From Callipepla californica brunnescens (taxonomy: Eukaryota > Chordata > Aves > Galliformes > Odontophoridae): a DNA stretch of 64,000 bases. The notes beneath the pieces are model-generated. The model did no database searches. It saw nothing but the letters and a program-made list of their open reading frames with translations, and was not told the DNA's origin. A program made the position numbers and the translations under genes. Of the stretch, positions 47,141 through 58,509 are shown in pieces. Location: NCBI GenBank assembly GCA_023055505.1, contig JALIRH010000002.1:42078233-42142232 (forward strand), read 5' to 3'. Each line of letters starts with the position of its first letter. Position 1 is the first letter of the stretch.

Positions 47141-50100
47141 TTCAAGCAAAATATGTTAAGTGTCTCTCTACGCCTGGATGGAAATTATTATAGAAGCACA
47201 ACCATATTACATGTAGTAGTTTTGATTGTTTTTCCACAGTGGAGTTGCATGTGTGTTGAAATTTTTAACTTCTCCCTAATTGTCTGATTGCACGATGCCT
47301 GACTGTTTTCTATTTGTTACACTGCTCTGATATTGGGTTCCAAACAAATTCAATTAAGTCAGTTTTCTTTGTTATTTTATGGTGAACTTCATATGGAAAG
47401 TATGAGTTACAAACTATTTGGGCCAAACAGGCACATGGCATTCATGCGTCCCTGGGGACTTGGAAAGCCAGCACAGTTCTGCTAATAGTGAAAAACAGAA
47501 TCAAATTCCAGCCCCTTACATGCAAGACAATGCCCAGTTCCTGGAGGTGCTGGGTACCCCACCGTCCCACTTGCACTTCATGTTTATAGTTTCAAGACTA
47601 AGGTACATTTACTTGCAACTAGGCTTGGCTGTTACGTATTTCTAGCACACCTAGTGTTCTCCAAAAGCTCACGTCAGGTCTGGGGACTAACGTGGCTTTC
47701 TGTGTCATTGGCGTCCCATTATTTCTGGTGCATGGGATCCAAGGTGTACCCTGCAATTACAACCCATGCTCCAAGGAACCTTACAAGCAAACATTCCCAA
47801 ATGTCAGCTTGCTGCAAAATGATAATGGCTGGATGATCTTGGAGGTATCTGCGCTATTAAATCCACTTTAAAAAAATGTATTTTGCCACAGAAGGTGCTT
47901 AAGAGAATACACCTCCTTGATAAGATGCTACTCCATCAGAACAGCAAAAGCAAGCTGCTCAGATATTTATGGTGCAAAATCAGGGAAAGTTAAATGTAAG
48001 CTGTATTTTTTCCCTCCATTCAATATCCACCTAGCCCCATACCTCCCTCTTTACCTTGATGTCCACCTCTCCTTTTGTGAGCAGATAGTCAGGTTCTGCT
48101 CCCATGAGCACCCCAGGTGGCACTACCTTCTGCTGCTGGCTGGCTGAAGCCTCTGCTCATATTCCCATGCAGGCTCAGGGTTGCTCAGTACTTCTCAGGT
48201 CTCCTTGGGAAGGAACCAATCCTACAAGACCCTCCTGATAACCCTGGCTACATTAATAGGCCTGTTTGTGTAATTAAGGATAATGTAACAGGGCTCGGGG
48301 ACTTTGTTGCATCAAGAGTCTTTGCAGCTTTAAAAGAGGAAAAGGGTGGTTTGGCCTTTGGTAGGGCTTGGAGGGTTTTGTTTCCCTTATGCCTTATAGC
48401 TGGCATTTTGTCAGAGCCTTCTGCTCGCTAGCATTCCCACAACACATGAACATGCTCAAAGAAAAATTTCCTGTGAGAAATCACTGGGCTTCATTAGATT
48501 TTCAAAGTTCAGAGCTGTGATCCTCTTTACTCCTCTCCGGCAGCTGGCCCTGCCAGATTCTGACTGCTTATATGAACATTTGATAAATCTCACTGTGGAC
48601 TACATTTGCTCTTTCACCCGAGCAGTTATCACACACATTTCCCTAACACTTTAAAATTATGCCTGCCAAGCATTTTCTGATGTAAAGTTAAAAGTCATCT
48701 ATTACTGAAGTGATTTTTCAGCCCTCCTGGGCATGTTTTTCTTTCCTTTTTTTTTTTTTCCTTGTGTAGTTCAGATAGTTTCAAGCTCTTTTAAACAGGC
48801 TGCCAAGGGTCAGTTTGAAAATACATATCTTTTTTTTTTTAATTTTCTGTGCCCTAAAAATACGTTGGTGCTACTCTTTTCTTTTAAGAATCTCCTTTTA
48901 AAACCAAGGTCTAGTGAATGTAATGTCACCTGGCTGCAGGACTTCAGCTACCTACATCCAAGTAAACCCCACACCACTGTGGGGAAGTAAAAGATATTCT
49001 TTTTGAGCTGACCTTCACTACACAGTGGTACCCATCACCTCCAAACCTCCTGCCTGGCTGCTATGCAGAAGCGGGCAATGGGTTCTTGCCCAGAGCCAAG
49101 CTGGGATGTGGCTGGAGCAGGCAGCTAGCTGGGAAACACTCTGACCTCCCCCCCTGGACCCATGCGAACCTGGTTGCAGCTTTGCAGCCCAGTGATCTGG
49201 TGTCATTTATGGCCAGCCTCCATATGCAAACTCTTCGGTCATATTCAGAGCCTTGCCTGGCCCTTTCGTCATTTTTCCTCTTTTTCTCTTCCCTCATGAA
49301 CAGTATTCCTGCTTTCAGTGTGAGGAAGGCTAGTTGACAGTTCTTTCCCTCCCAGCCTTCTCATTTTCTCATTTTGCCCCTTCTCAGTGCTCTTGGCATT
49401 TTTGTTTAAATGCCTTTCTTTTTTTTCCTTTAGGTTCCAGAGCTGATTGAAACTCATTAAAGCAGTTTGTCCTACCACGGTGAGGAGTTGTTAAAACAAA
49501 GCATGTGTGTCTGCTGGTTTTAAACCAGAATGTTTCTTGCAGTTTTCCCAGTTTCTTGTTTAACAAACATAGTGAGACAGGATCACAGTGCAAAAAGAAA
49601 ACAAAGCAACCCCTCCCTTCCTGGAGAATGCCATCCTGATAACACATTCAGCTTTTTTCCAAAACCCTACCAGTGCTCTTGAACTTACTGAAGCATGCTC
49701 CAGCATAAAACAGCCTGACCAATCTTAATTTGTCATTTCCCCCTCACAGTGCCTTGGCAGAACTTGTATTTGAAATGCATTTGCCACTTGTTTGTGTCAC
49801 AACTCTGTTTCATGCAGTATATGGAAGTGTAGAAGCATGTGCCAGCCTTAACCAAAGAAGCTAATGCAAACATCTCCCACCCCAGCACAGAGCAAGAAGT
49901 CCAAAACATCATACAAAGCCTTCTGGGGTGGAGAACAAAATCTACCAGGCAGCCAACACTTAAATTGTATTGCAGTTAAAATATAATCCTTTACATTTCT
50001 TGGATTTGGGAGGAGGAGAGGGTTGGAAAGAAGTACAGAAGAAGAAAGTAGTCAGAAGTGAAGACATTACAATCCTCAGCCTCTGCATGGAACTACTTAA

Positions 50101-50964
50101 GCATACCATAATTGCATCACAGGAGGTATGCATACCCTGAAACCAAAAAGGAAGCAGGAAGGCAAGAAAAAACAAACAGTATGATGAACCAAACAGGTAA
50201 CCTTCAGGAAAAGGAAATCTAGCCCTGGCTAACCCAACAGAAAGAAACGTGAACTGGCAAGGAAGAGTGAAAGATGGGAAACAGGAGGACTGAGAGGAAA
50301 TTTCAAAAGCAAACGTATTTCAAGAAACAAATAAGAAATACGTGAAAGGGAATTGGTGGATTTGCTAGATCAAAGAGGCTGTTAGAAAATGACAAGTGTA
50401 TCACAGGGTTTACATTATGTCCTCCTAATAGCCTTCACTGGTTGGGAATATATTCACTCTTTACATGTTTTATTTGATTACTAAAGATAAAGGCCTATCA
50501 ATCATTGGGTATCACAAGAGAAGCTGCAGGACTGACACGCTAAAGGAACAAACCTCCCAGAGCTGATGGTATTGATCAAGGCTGAGAGATGTTAAGAAAA
50601 TCATGCAACTTTCTCTTAGAAATGAACTACTTTGCTGTACCAAATAAATGGAATATTTCAAGCTTTTTCATTTAAAACTGAGATAATCTCAGCCTAATGA
50701 AAAAGAAGAAAGGGTGAAATATGAAGTAGTGAGTGGTAAAACCTGCAGATGAGCTTAATGCTAGATGTGGCAGAACCAGTAAAGGAAAAGCACATCTCTC
50801 TTAATTTCCTAAACAGTCCTTGAAGTCTCTCAGTGAAGCCATGGGTTAAGCAGAACCATTTAACATAAACATTAGAGGGAGTTTTGACAACTCTCTGATA
50901 GGTTTTCTCATGAGATGAGAGAAATGTTGTTGTCATGAAATATCAAGCATCCAGGAGGCAAGAT
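47141..50964. other. unique DNA, no gene recognised
   Basis: No domain, RNA gene or transposon was recognised. T-rich runs lie at about 48,747-48,760 and 48,830-48,840. A short CR1-like phrase (GGCTGGATGATCTTGGAGGT at 47,828-47,847) is noted under rejected items. The frames present are short and unremarkable. Confidence 0.5.
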
Positions 50965-51125
50965 GCAAAGGTAGTGGAGTCACCAACCCCGGAGATATTT
51001 AAGGAACGGTTAGACGTTGTGTTGAGGGACATGGTTTAGAGAGAACTATTGGTGATAGTTGGATGGTTGGACTGGATGGTCTTGTAGGTCTTTTCTAGCC
51101 TTGGTGGTTCTAGGATTCTATGATT
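50965..51125 (+). mobile_element. CR1 LINE 3'-end fragment
   Basis: GGAGTCACCAACCCCGGAGA, then TATTTAAGGAACGGTTAGAC, then GGGACATGGTTTAGAGAGAA, then GGTTGGACTGGATGGTCTTG, then a CCTTGGTGGTTCTAGGATTCTATGAT-like end matches a well-known chicken CR1 subfamily 3' UTR. The 3' terminus (ATTCTATGATT at about 51,114-51,124) is intact with about 1.5 copies of the terminal ATTCTATG unit. About 160 bp remain. Divergence appears low, so this is one of the younger insertions here. Confidence 0.93.
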
Positions 51126-53809
51126 TAAAATAGAAAGCAAATATCCCCAGAATGAGAAGTGAAAGGTCAGTGAGGTTAGGAAGCAGAGTACCCCCAGATA
51201 GACCCTAAGGGTAGTCTTTAAAATTTTGATCAATTATCTGAACAATAAAGCGGGGTGTTTGGATGTAACAAAATCAAAAATCTCTGTTCCTTTGGGCACC
51301 CAGGGCAAGACAGGACCGAGAACTTGGGGACCTAAATACAGCTCTGTGAGGAGGAGGATGAAATTCATTTTGCTTCTTTGACAACACAGAAAGTGACAAA
51401 TGTGAGAAGGAATATTCTGAGTTCTCCACATAAGCCATCAGGTTATGAGAAACGTCTTAAAGCTTTATTTCATGTGTCACATGCGGTGTGTGGCTGCTAA
51501 AGGCAGTGCTACAGCAGCGGGGTGCAGCAGACAGCACACAGGGCTCCTGGAGGTGACCCTCACCTCCTGCTCTGGAGGTAAGAATCTCCTGAAACAAACC
51601 TGGGAAAAGCTATGTCTAGCAGCACCAGCACTGAAGCTGAGATTTTGTTCATTTGAATATTTTTTCTGAAACGTGTATTTTTGGAAAATCCAACCCGTGA
51701 TGCTAGAGAACAATACAACTATAGCAGACACCTAATGAATTTCTGGTTAAAACTGTGAAAAGCATTCTAGACTACTGGGTATTTGTAACGAAAGAAAATC
51801 TTGTGCTGATGTTTTAAATCTAGGACAGGATGCCCAAGTTTAGCATGTGAAAGCACAATCTATTCCCACGTCCCCTCCTTTTTTTTTTTTTTTTTTTTTT
51901 TTTCTGTTCCCAGTACAAAACTGAAATCCATCCATGAAGTGCTGATCATCCCACACATTGCTGGTATACCTCACATTGCTATTTAGTGCTCTACAGCAAA
52001 GCTGTGATGCATTTTTAAGGAGTTATGTGCTGGGCCCTTTCATGTCATTTATCTTTGAAAATTATTACATTTTGTGATCCAAAGGCTTTTTTTTTTTTTT
52101 TTTCACTGCTGTGTATTTCCTTTCCCTTACTCCTGTAGTGATCAAATTCTTCTGCAGAATTACTGTTCAGTTCAGTATGCGGCTATTTGAAATTTTTTCA
52201 TTTCTGGAGCGGGCAAAGAAGAAATGGAGAGACACTTGAATGAGAAGAAATTCTAGTTCAAGGAAATGAACAGGACATGATTTATGCGGAGTAAGCTCCT
52301 TTCATCTTATAGCACATACAGTATTTGTGGGATGTGAGGACTACATGTTTCTTGTGAATAACTGGAGTTTGGAATACTCTGGTAGTTTTGCAGTTAGGAG
52401 CAATTCAGGGTCCAAGAGTCACCCAGGGAAATTATAGAGAAGGAAATAATTTAGAGGAGAAACTGAAGTTTATTGTCACACAAATGACAGTGGAGAAAGG
52501 AAAATAAATTTTGCTCACGCATACTTTACATACTTTAGTCTGTGAGATAAGAAATAATAATACTCAGCCCTCTGCCAAACTTGATCTACAAATAAAAAGG
52601 ATTAAATTCCTATGTTTCTCCCTCGTATTCGAGTGACAGTATAGGTAAAATATTGGTGACTTCAGAGTGATATTACAAAACAATGACATTTTTCTGTGGT
52701 TTAAGTAAACAGAAATTAGAGTCATATTTTGTACTTTTTAGTCAGCATCCCCAGTGGATGCTTCTGTTCTGGCTCATCCAAAATATTTTCTAGGAAACTG
52801 CATTTGAATGCCTAGTATTTGATCTGAGGTTTTCTCTAACAGGATTGATAATGTTAGATGCAGAGTGACGAAGTTGGGAGAGCACCAAGATGGCTTTACA
52901 GGGGCTGCTAGAAAATAAGAAGCATGCAGTATGTGATAAACTTCTGACCAGCCCTTTCACAGAGATTTCTAGAGTATTACCTATTGCTCTGTGCATGTCA
53001 GAAGGTGAGGGGAGAAAAGAGAACAGCCAGATGATGGCTGTCTCTTCCATTCACAAAGACAGATCATATAATCCCCATAGGTGGGTGCATGCATTTAAAT
53101 ATATGCTGAGTATTAATGAAATGGACATTGGTGTCTGCCAGCCACAGAATGGCAATCTGACTGTTCAGAATATCCTTCAAGTGTCTCAGAGTTTCAATAG
53201 AGGTGGTCAAAGCCTGAAAGGATTAGACATTCTGGACAAAACTTGCCATATTTGTCTGTGTACAGGGAGTTCCCCCATTTCCTTGGCTGTCTATTTTGTT
53301 TGTAAATAAATGTTCTACTGAAGGTATTAATAAGTCCTATCAATCGCTTCTACAATCCATAGTCTGGATCAGGTTAAAACTGATTGCCAAATAGGAAGTA
53401 TAACTATGTCCTGAGAAAGTGGAAATCACTGTCCCAAAGCAAAGAGCCGATACCAGTGCCTGTCCAGAAACTAAAGTAGAGCAGGTGAGCATTCCCTAGG
53501 CACATATGGAGGAGAAGAGGGCTGCTCAGTACACTGTTCATTTATGAGTGAGTAGTCAGTAAAGCAGAGATGAGTGTTTTTGTGCTCTGTTCTGGGTAAA
53601 ATCAGTGAAGCAGGCTCCCAGAGGACACAGGTTTACCTGAAGAAGCAGCCTTGGAAACTGTGAACATTCTGTTCCCATTTTGCTCAGGAGAACATGCATC
53701 ATCTGCAATGAGTGGATGAGACAAAAAGGTTAATTTAAAACTATGATCGTTTGAATGGAGTAACCACAAAGAAAGGTAACAATAATAATGATGGCAATCT
53801 CTTCAATGC
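51126..53809. other. unique DNA, no gene recognised; poly-T tracts and one orphan frame
   Basis: T runs lie at 51,879-51,903 (25 T) and 52,087-52,103 (17 T). A 139-codon + frame at 52,890-53,309 starts in a strong context (AAG before ATGG), and its stop codon overlaps an AATAAA (53,305-53,310). I recognise no domain, and this length is within chance for the window. A similar 86-codon frame opposes it. No repeat was recognised between. Confidence 0.45.
51879..51903 (+). repeat. run of 25 T
   Basis: A pure T homopolymer follows CCCCTCC. It could be the reverse-strand tail of a retroposon, but no body is recognisable downstream. Its length is likely polymorphic and error-prone. Confidence 0.9.
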
Positions 53810-54010
53810 CACTTTTTATCATCAGATTTCAAAGTCTCTAACAAATGAGGTGTTTAACTTTGGATGCATTTTGCAGAGAAAGAAACTGCTGCCCAGAAGA
53901 TGGAATGGCCTATCCAAATTCAGCCAGGGGGCATTTGGCTGAGTCAGGAGGAGAAACCAGACTGCCAGCCCAAGGCTCTCTTAAAGCACATAGAACCAAG
54001 GAGAAAAGGG
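53810..54010 (-). repeat. MIR-like ancient SINE, - orientation, with CTCF-like core
   Basis: The + strand shows TTTTGCAGAGAAAGAAACTG, then TGGCCTATCCAAATTCAGCC, then GCTGAGTCAGGAGGAGAAAC and CAGACTGCCAGCCCAAGGCT. This is the reverse order of MIR (CAGTTTCTTCTCTGTAAAAT, GGGCAAGTCAC, GCTGTGTGACC and AATCCTGGCTCTGACT regions). Within it CAGCCAGGGGGCA (53,921-53,933) matches 11 of 13 positions of the CTCF core consensus CCASYAGRKGGCR by my alignment. Repeat identity is well supported; CTCF binding is inference. Confidence 0.7.
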
Positions 54011-55212
54011 AACAGTCTCCATGTTTCAGCAGTGAGAAGCACTGTGCATTTATTCATTCTTTGTTTAGAATATTAGTATACACACTTTTTTAAAAAGATA
54101 AAGATTTAGTTACTGAGCAGTTACTCTACTGAGTGAAAACAAACACTTGAACAAGCCTTTCCTGACAGCTTCGCCCAACACCAACTCACACTTGTTGGAT
54201 GAGTGCCACAGGGCAGTCCTCAAAATGATACCAGGTTTGACACCACACAAGAAACTGTATCACACTGCAGGGAAGAATTGCTCCCAAAGCAACACTGCCC
54301 AAATACCAGATTGCTCAGGTCCCTAGCAGAAGTGATGTGCACAGGACCTAGACAACAAACTCCACAGTTGCTGCCACTACCTGCTGAAATCTTTCTATCT
54401 CTTTTTATAGTCCTGACTATTTTTTTTTCCTTTGAGCACTGATGAGAAAAGATACAGAAATAACAGGCTGTGACCGAGGCTGGATGAGATTACGGAGTCC
54501 TCTCTTCAGAAGGGCTTTGACTCCACCTGCTTGTATAGCATGTAGTAAATATGTGGCAGACATATTGTCATGTTAATTGTATGAGTCTGACACATGGCTA
54601 GTTGGGGAAGTCCTTCCATTGAGCCACAAAATTTCTAAACTCCTTTTCAGAGAGGAATCCAGGCCCAGTCTTACTCCAATACTTGGTCAGCAGCTTATGT
54701 CAAAGGATTATGTGCCTAGCCACTGTCAGAATCAACATTTGCCTGCCAGAGGTCTCTAAAGGACTTTCTCTGAGGTAGTTTTGCAAAGTTAATGGTAGAT
54801 GGTTTTTGAGGCAACAGATGTAACTGATTTAAAATTGTCATTAAGAAATACACTAGCTACATTAGTTCTAAGTTTTAGAAGGCTAGTCAGTAGTTAATTA
54901 AGCTATATTAACAATTTATCATCCACAAAATAACAGAGCTGCAATTTCTTACTGAAAGAGACAACCGTTCTAACAGGCAGTAAGAATAAGTCAGATCCAC
55001 CAATCCACCCAAGTCAGTGGAGTGTCTACTTTTAATGCAAGGGACCAACTTTATACTCTTGGTGAGATGGGACTGAATCCCATGTTGTGTGCTGATAAGC
55101 ATCTAATGAGGTTTGTTGTATTGTTAAATGATGTTTAGTATAGAAGTGTGTCTGCTCTTTTGGCTTTACTGAAACAACATTGGGTTATAAAGTCATCAAC
55201 TTGCCCCCAGCA
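54011..55212. other. unique DNA, no gene recognised
   Basis: No domain, RNA gene or transposon was recognised. Frames of up to about 80 codons are at chance level. Confidence 0.5.
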
Positions 55213-55294
55213 CCACTCAGCCCACGGGTGTCCGACCTTTTGTCTTGTGTGGGCCACAGTGAGTGAAGAGGAATCGTCTCGGGCCTTATATATA
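55213..55294 (+). mobile_element. hAT/Charlie-like terminal fragment
   Basis: CAGCCCACGGGTGTCCGACC, then TTTTGTCTTGTGTGGGCCAC, then AGAGGAATCGTCTCGGGCCT resemble the end of Charlie-type hAT elements (CAGGGGTGTCCAACCTTTTGG...TGGGCCACA...AGAATTGTCTTGGGCC). It stops where the mariner begins. Chicken carries a described composite family, Charlie-Galluhop, in which these two element types are joined; the arrangement here fits that family. The matching hAT end on the far side of the mariner was not recognised. Confidence 0.55.
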
Positions 55295-55296
55295 CA

Positions 55297-55799
55297 GGGT
55301 GCTCCAAAAGCAATGCCTCCTATTTATTTCCATGGAAATGACAACTAAGGGCACAATAACACTGTTTGAGCAAATTCTCAGCTACTAAATACTAATTTTC
55401 AACATAGTCACCATCATTAACTGTGCCAAGCTTGTAAAAATCTGTGCCAGCAGGGATGGCTCACTGTTGCTGTTGTCACTGCTGAAATGCACCACCCACT
55501 GCTTTGCTGTGCTTGTATCCACTTTTGGTCCCCATAAACACTCAGCAAGTGTCAACGAGTGTCAGTAGGTGCCATTTTTTCTGTATGTTGGAATTCAGGG
55601 ACACTTCATTGCTTCATACGCACTTCCATGTCAGACTCCAATTTGTCAGACTGTCCCTCTGCTGCCATCTGTCACACAGCAGCAGAATGTAATGGGATAT
55701 TGGCAGGAAGATTCAACCTGTATTGTCATACCACCAACAGCCACCTCTGACACTGTGGGACAACATAATAAAACAAGAGGCATTACTTTTGGAGCAGTT
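55297..55799 (-). mobile_element. Galluhop-type mariner, internally deleted, decayed
   Basis: The left end reads CAGGGTGCTCCAAAAGCAAT followed by GCCTCCTATTT. The right end reads AAACAAGAGGCATTACTTTT followed by GGAGCA, an inverted repeat of the left with few mismatches; the last bases (GTTCTC instead of CCCTG) have decayed. A TA precedes the left end, as expected for mariner target sites. The element is about 500 bp, less than half of an autonomous copy, and carries only an N-terminal transposase remnant on the - strand. It is non-autonomous and probably inactive. Confidence 0.88.
55440..55629 (-). pseudogene. mariner transposase N-terminal remnant, broken
   Basis: On the - strand an ATG at 55,629 opens MEVRMKQ and then meets a TGA where mariner transposases have a further residue. 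Past the stop, EKMAPTDT, a second TGA, and HLLSVYGDQ follow, which is the layout of the N-terminal helix-turn-helix region of mariner transposases. Frame and similarity then fade. The DDD/DDE catalytic part is absent because the element is internally deleted. With at least two in-frame stops and no catalytic core, it cannot encode a working enzyme. Confidence 0.7.
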
Positions 55800-56184
55800 C
55801 TCCAATTAATGTGTAAGTTACAATAAGTAATAATAATTGCTAAATGTAAGTAACCAAACTTCTTCTAATTTTTAATAGTTTTTATTTATTTTTATTTATT
55901 ACAACATATGCAAAAGAGAGCAACAAGCTACTGGGATATGTGACCTTGTTTTTGTGAAACTAACTCATCACTCTGGTTCGATGGCAGTGGCTGCAATACT
56001 TAGTGAGCTCTCAAGGTGTTCATCAGAGATTTTTGAAGAAATTTTACTCTTCCTAAACTTCATCCTTCAAAATAGCTGTTCACAAATGTATGTAAAGGCA
56101 AAGGGTTGAGGCTGGACTCTTCTCAGCAGTGTGTGGTGATAGGACAAGGGGAAAAGGTCACAAACTGAAGCATATTTCAGTAGT
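55800..56184. other. AT-rich spacer with TTTTA simple repeat
   Basis: A TTTTTATTTATTTTTATTTATT stretch (about 55,877-55,900) is the only clear structure; I quote it in parts: TTTTTATTTA then TTTTTATTTATT. The AT-rich DNA just right of the mariner may be remaining hAT-derived sequence but I cannot align it to anything. Confidence 0.45.
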
Positions 56185-56405
56185 TTTGCACAAATATGAG
56201 TGGGAGCTTCTTCACAGTGCAGGTGATGGAGCACTGGCACAGGTTGCACAGAGAGGTGGTGGAGTCTCATTCTCTGGAGGCGTTTGAGACCTGCCTGGAT
56301 GCTTACTTGTGCAACCTAGGGAGCTGCTTTGGCAGGATGGTTAGACTTGATGAGCTCTAGAGGTCCCTTCCAACCCCAACAGTTCTGTGATTCTGTGAAT
56401 CTGTG
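56185..56405 (+). mobile_element. CR1 LINE 3'-end fragment
   Basis: GGGAGCTTCTTCACAGTGCA, then GGAGCACTGGCACAGGTTGC, then CAGAGAGGTGGTGGAGTCTC, then TGATGAGCTCTAGAGGTCCC, then TTCCAACCCCAACAGTTCTG match a CR1 3' UTR. The terminal repeat is present as TTCTGTGATTCTGTGAATCT (about 56,383-56,402), the ATTCTRTG unit. About 220 bp remain after 5' truncation. There is no coding content. Confidence 0.93.
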
Positions 56406-58509
56406 ACTCAGTTGCTATGGTCATCAAGCTTTGTCTGAGTGTGAAACAACACACCTCCACATCTGCCTGGTGCTTTGGCCAGATAAGCAAGTTTCTCCCA
56501 CTTTTGCTTGAGTCCAGTGCAAGATAAGCGCACTGATTAAATCACATTCTTTCTATCTGGACTCATCCTCAGCCTACGTATGGTCACACTAATTTGATGC
56601 CTGGTTGCTTCGTATATATATGTATGTGAAGGAGGTGTAAGGCTTGGACACTTATAAAGTCTGAAGGCTTTGCAGGTTGAATAGATGGCCTACTAAGGTT
56701 ACTGTGTTTTCTGTGAATGTTGGTCATGCACTAAGTCTGCAGCATGAGATGACCACCTGCACCATGTTAGCTCCTTGGGAGGTCTGGAGCATTCATAATT
56801 GGCACAACAGAGTTCAGGTGAAAGAGATGCCTCTGCAAGTCTAGTTTGACTTCATCCAAAGCAATGGCCTTACGTTTGCTGAGTGTCTATCTTTGCCAGA
56901 ATATTTAGCATTTTTGTAGCATTCTGCTCCATTCGTATGGAATGAGCACTTAGCTCTTTCACAGATGACAGTGAGTGATTCAGGCACCCTCTTTGGTTTG
57001 GTTCAAGTGACTAGCCTAGTATCATAGCATAGGGACTTTGTGGCACAAACAATCAAAAGATTCTAGCAACAGATGTGTCCTGAGATCCCAGCGAATCTAC
57101 AGACAAACTGTCAGACTACAGATGTGTATTCAATGAATTCCCTTCATCCTGGGCACTGAATAATCCAAAGGTCCTGTAGAAAAAAAAGAGTATGTGATTA
57201 TATCATTAAGTGTAGAAGAAAATGTAGCAGTAGGAAGAAGCATAGCCACACTGGCTTTAATCTCACTTGTGAGGAAACTGTTTTATGATAGACGTGGCTG
57301 TATGGAAGACCTCAGTGTTGGATGATTTGCATTAATGTCATACCCTTTGTTTGTTGAGCAAATTTACTACATTCCAGTTGATGCCCACAAATCCTCAACA
57401 ACACAATAAATTCAAGATCCTTCCTACGATCAAAACTAAATCATATTCCCGCTCCTTATCTCATTCTCTCTGTTTACAGTGTGCATGTATGATCACACAA
57501 GGTAGGCATGAACCCAAATACCAAGGCACTGGATATAACATAATGGTTGATAAAAAAATTGTTTTTAATGTTCTCTAAGGTCTTGCTTTTCACCCCTATG
57601 CAGTCTTGAAAAAACAGTCTGTTTCAAAATCCTTGCAGTCTATCTGTGTATCTCTGCATTTTAGAGAAACCCTGGCATTATGTCCATAAGGCACATGAGT
57701 TAATCCATGTTAATAGTTAACTGACTACAGAACAATGGCATGTGAATACAAATTCTTTGTGGATATTGGACCTCATTATTTTGTTCCTGTTGAAGGGGTG
57801 ACCTCACCTTCTAGGCTTGTGTAGCCTTAGTGCTGTGTAACACCTTGGAAATTTAGGTATTGGAGGTTTTTTAAACATGGTTATTATTTTCTGTGTTAAT
57901 ACAGGTGTATTTTTTACATCACGTGGTTTTGTAACAAAGTTTGCAACATGTCACTCCAGTTTTTAAGTCAGAAGGTGGGCTTAGTGATGTGTCCCTGAAA
58001 AAAAAGGAGCTACATTCACTTGTAGCTGCATAGGGCTTTGAATAATGGTGGTGGTCTCATAAGAAACGTGTCTTGTGTAGGTCATGTTCATAGCAATGCA
58101 ACTGTAATAATGGTGATGAGACTATCAGAACCATTATTGATCAGAAAAAAATTAAAACTCTTCCCATTCAAAAAACCACATTAATAAAATTGTCAGTTAT
58201 AGAACAGTCCTGAAATGGTATGAGAAGCCTACTAACAGAAAGGAAGGATCATGAGAGGTTGGCTGGGAGTCTGTAGTTGGCTATTTTGTATTAGTTGCTT
58301 AGCAGATCATTACACAGTAAATTATTTGTGACAGTTACATCTGATGAAGTGTTGGAGAGACAAAGGAAAATAAACTGAAGAGGAAGTAAAAAATGGAAAA
58401 TAAGACGGATGAGAACAGATTTGAGAATTAGTTGACGGATGATATAGGTGAAAATTGTCAGTTAAATGTCCCTAGTCTGACCAGAGCCAAGTCAGGGTGC
58501 AAATCCTGG
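56406..58509. other. unique DNA, no gene recognised
   Basis: No domain, RNA gene or transposon was recognised. Short frames only. A small ATATATATGTATG stretch lies near 56,613-56,626. Confidence 0.5.

Noticed and set aside
47820..47850. Short CR1-like phrase GGCTGGATGATCTTGGAGGT
   Set aside because: Only about 20 bp match, with no flanking CR1 3' UTR or terminal repeat; too short to separate from chance.
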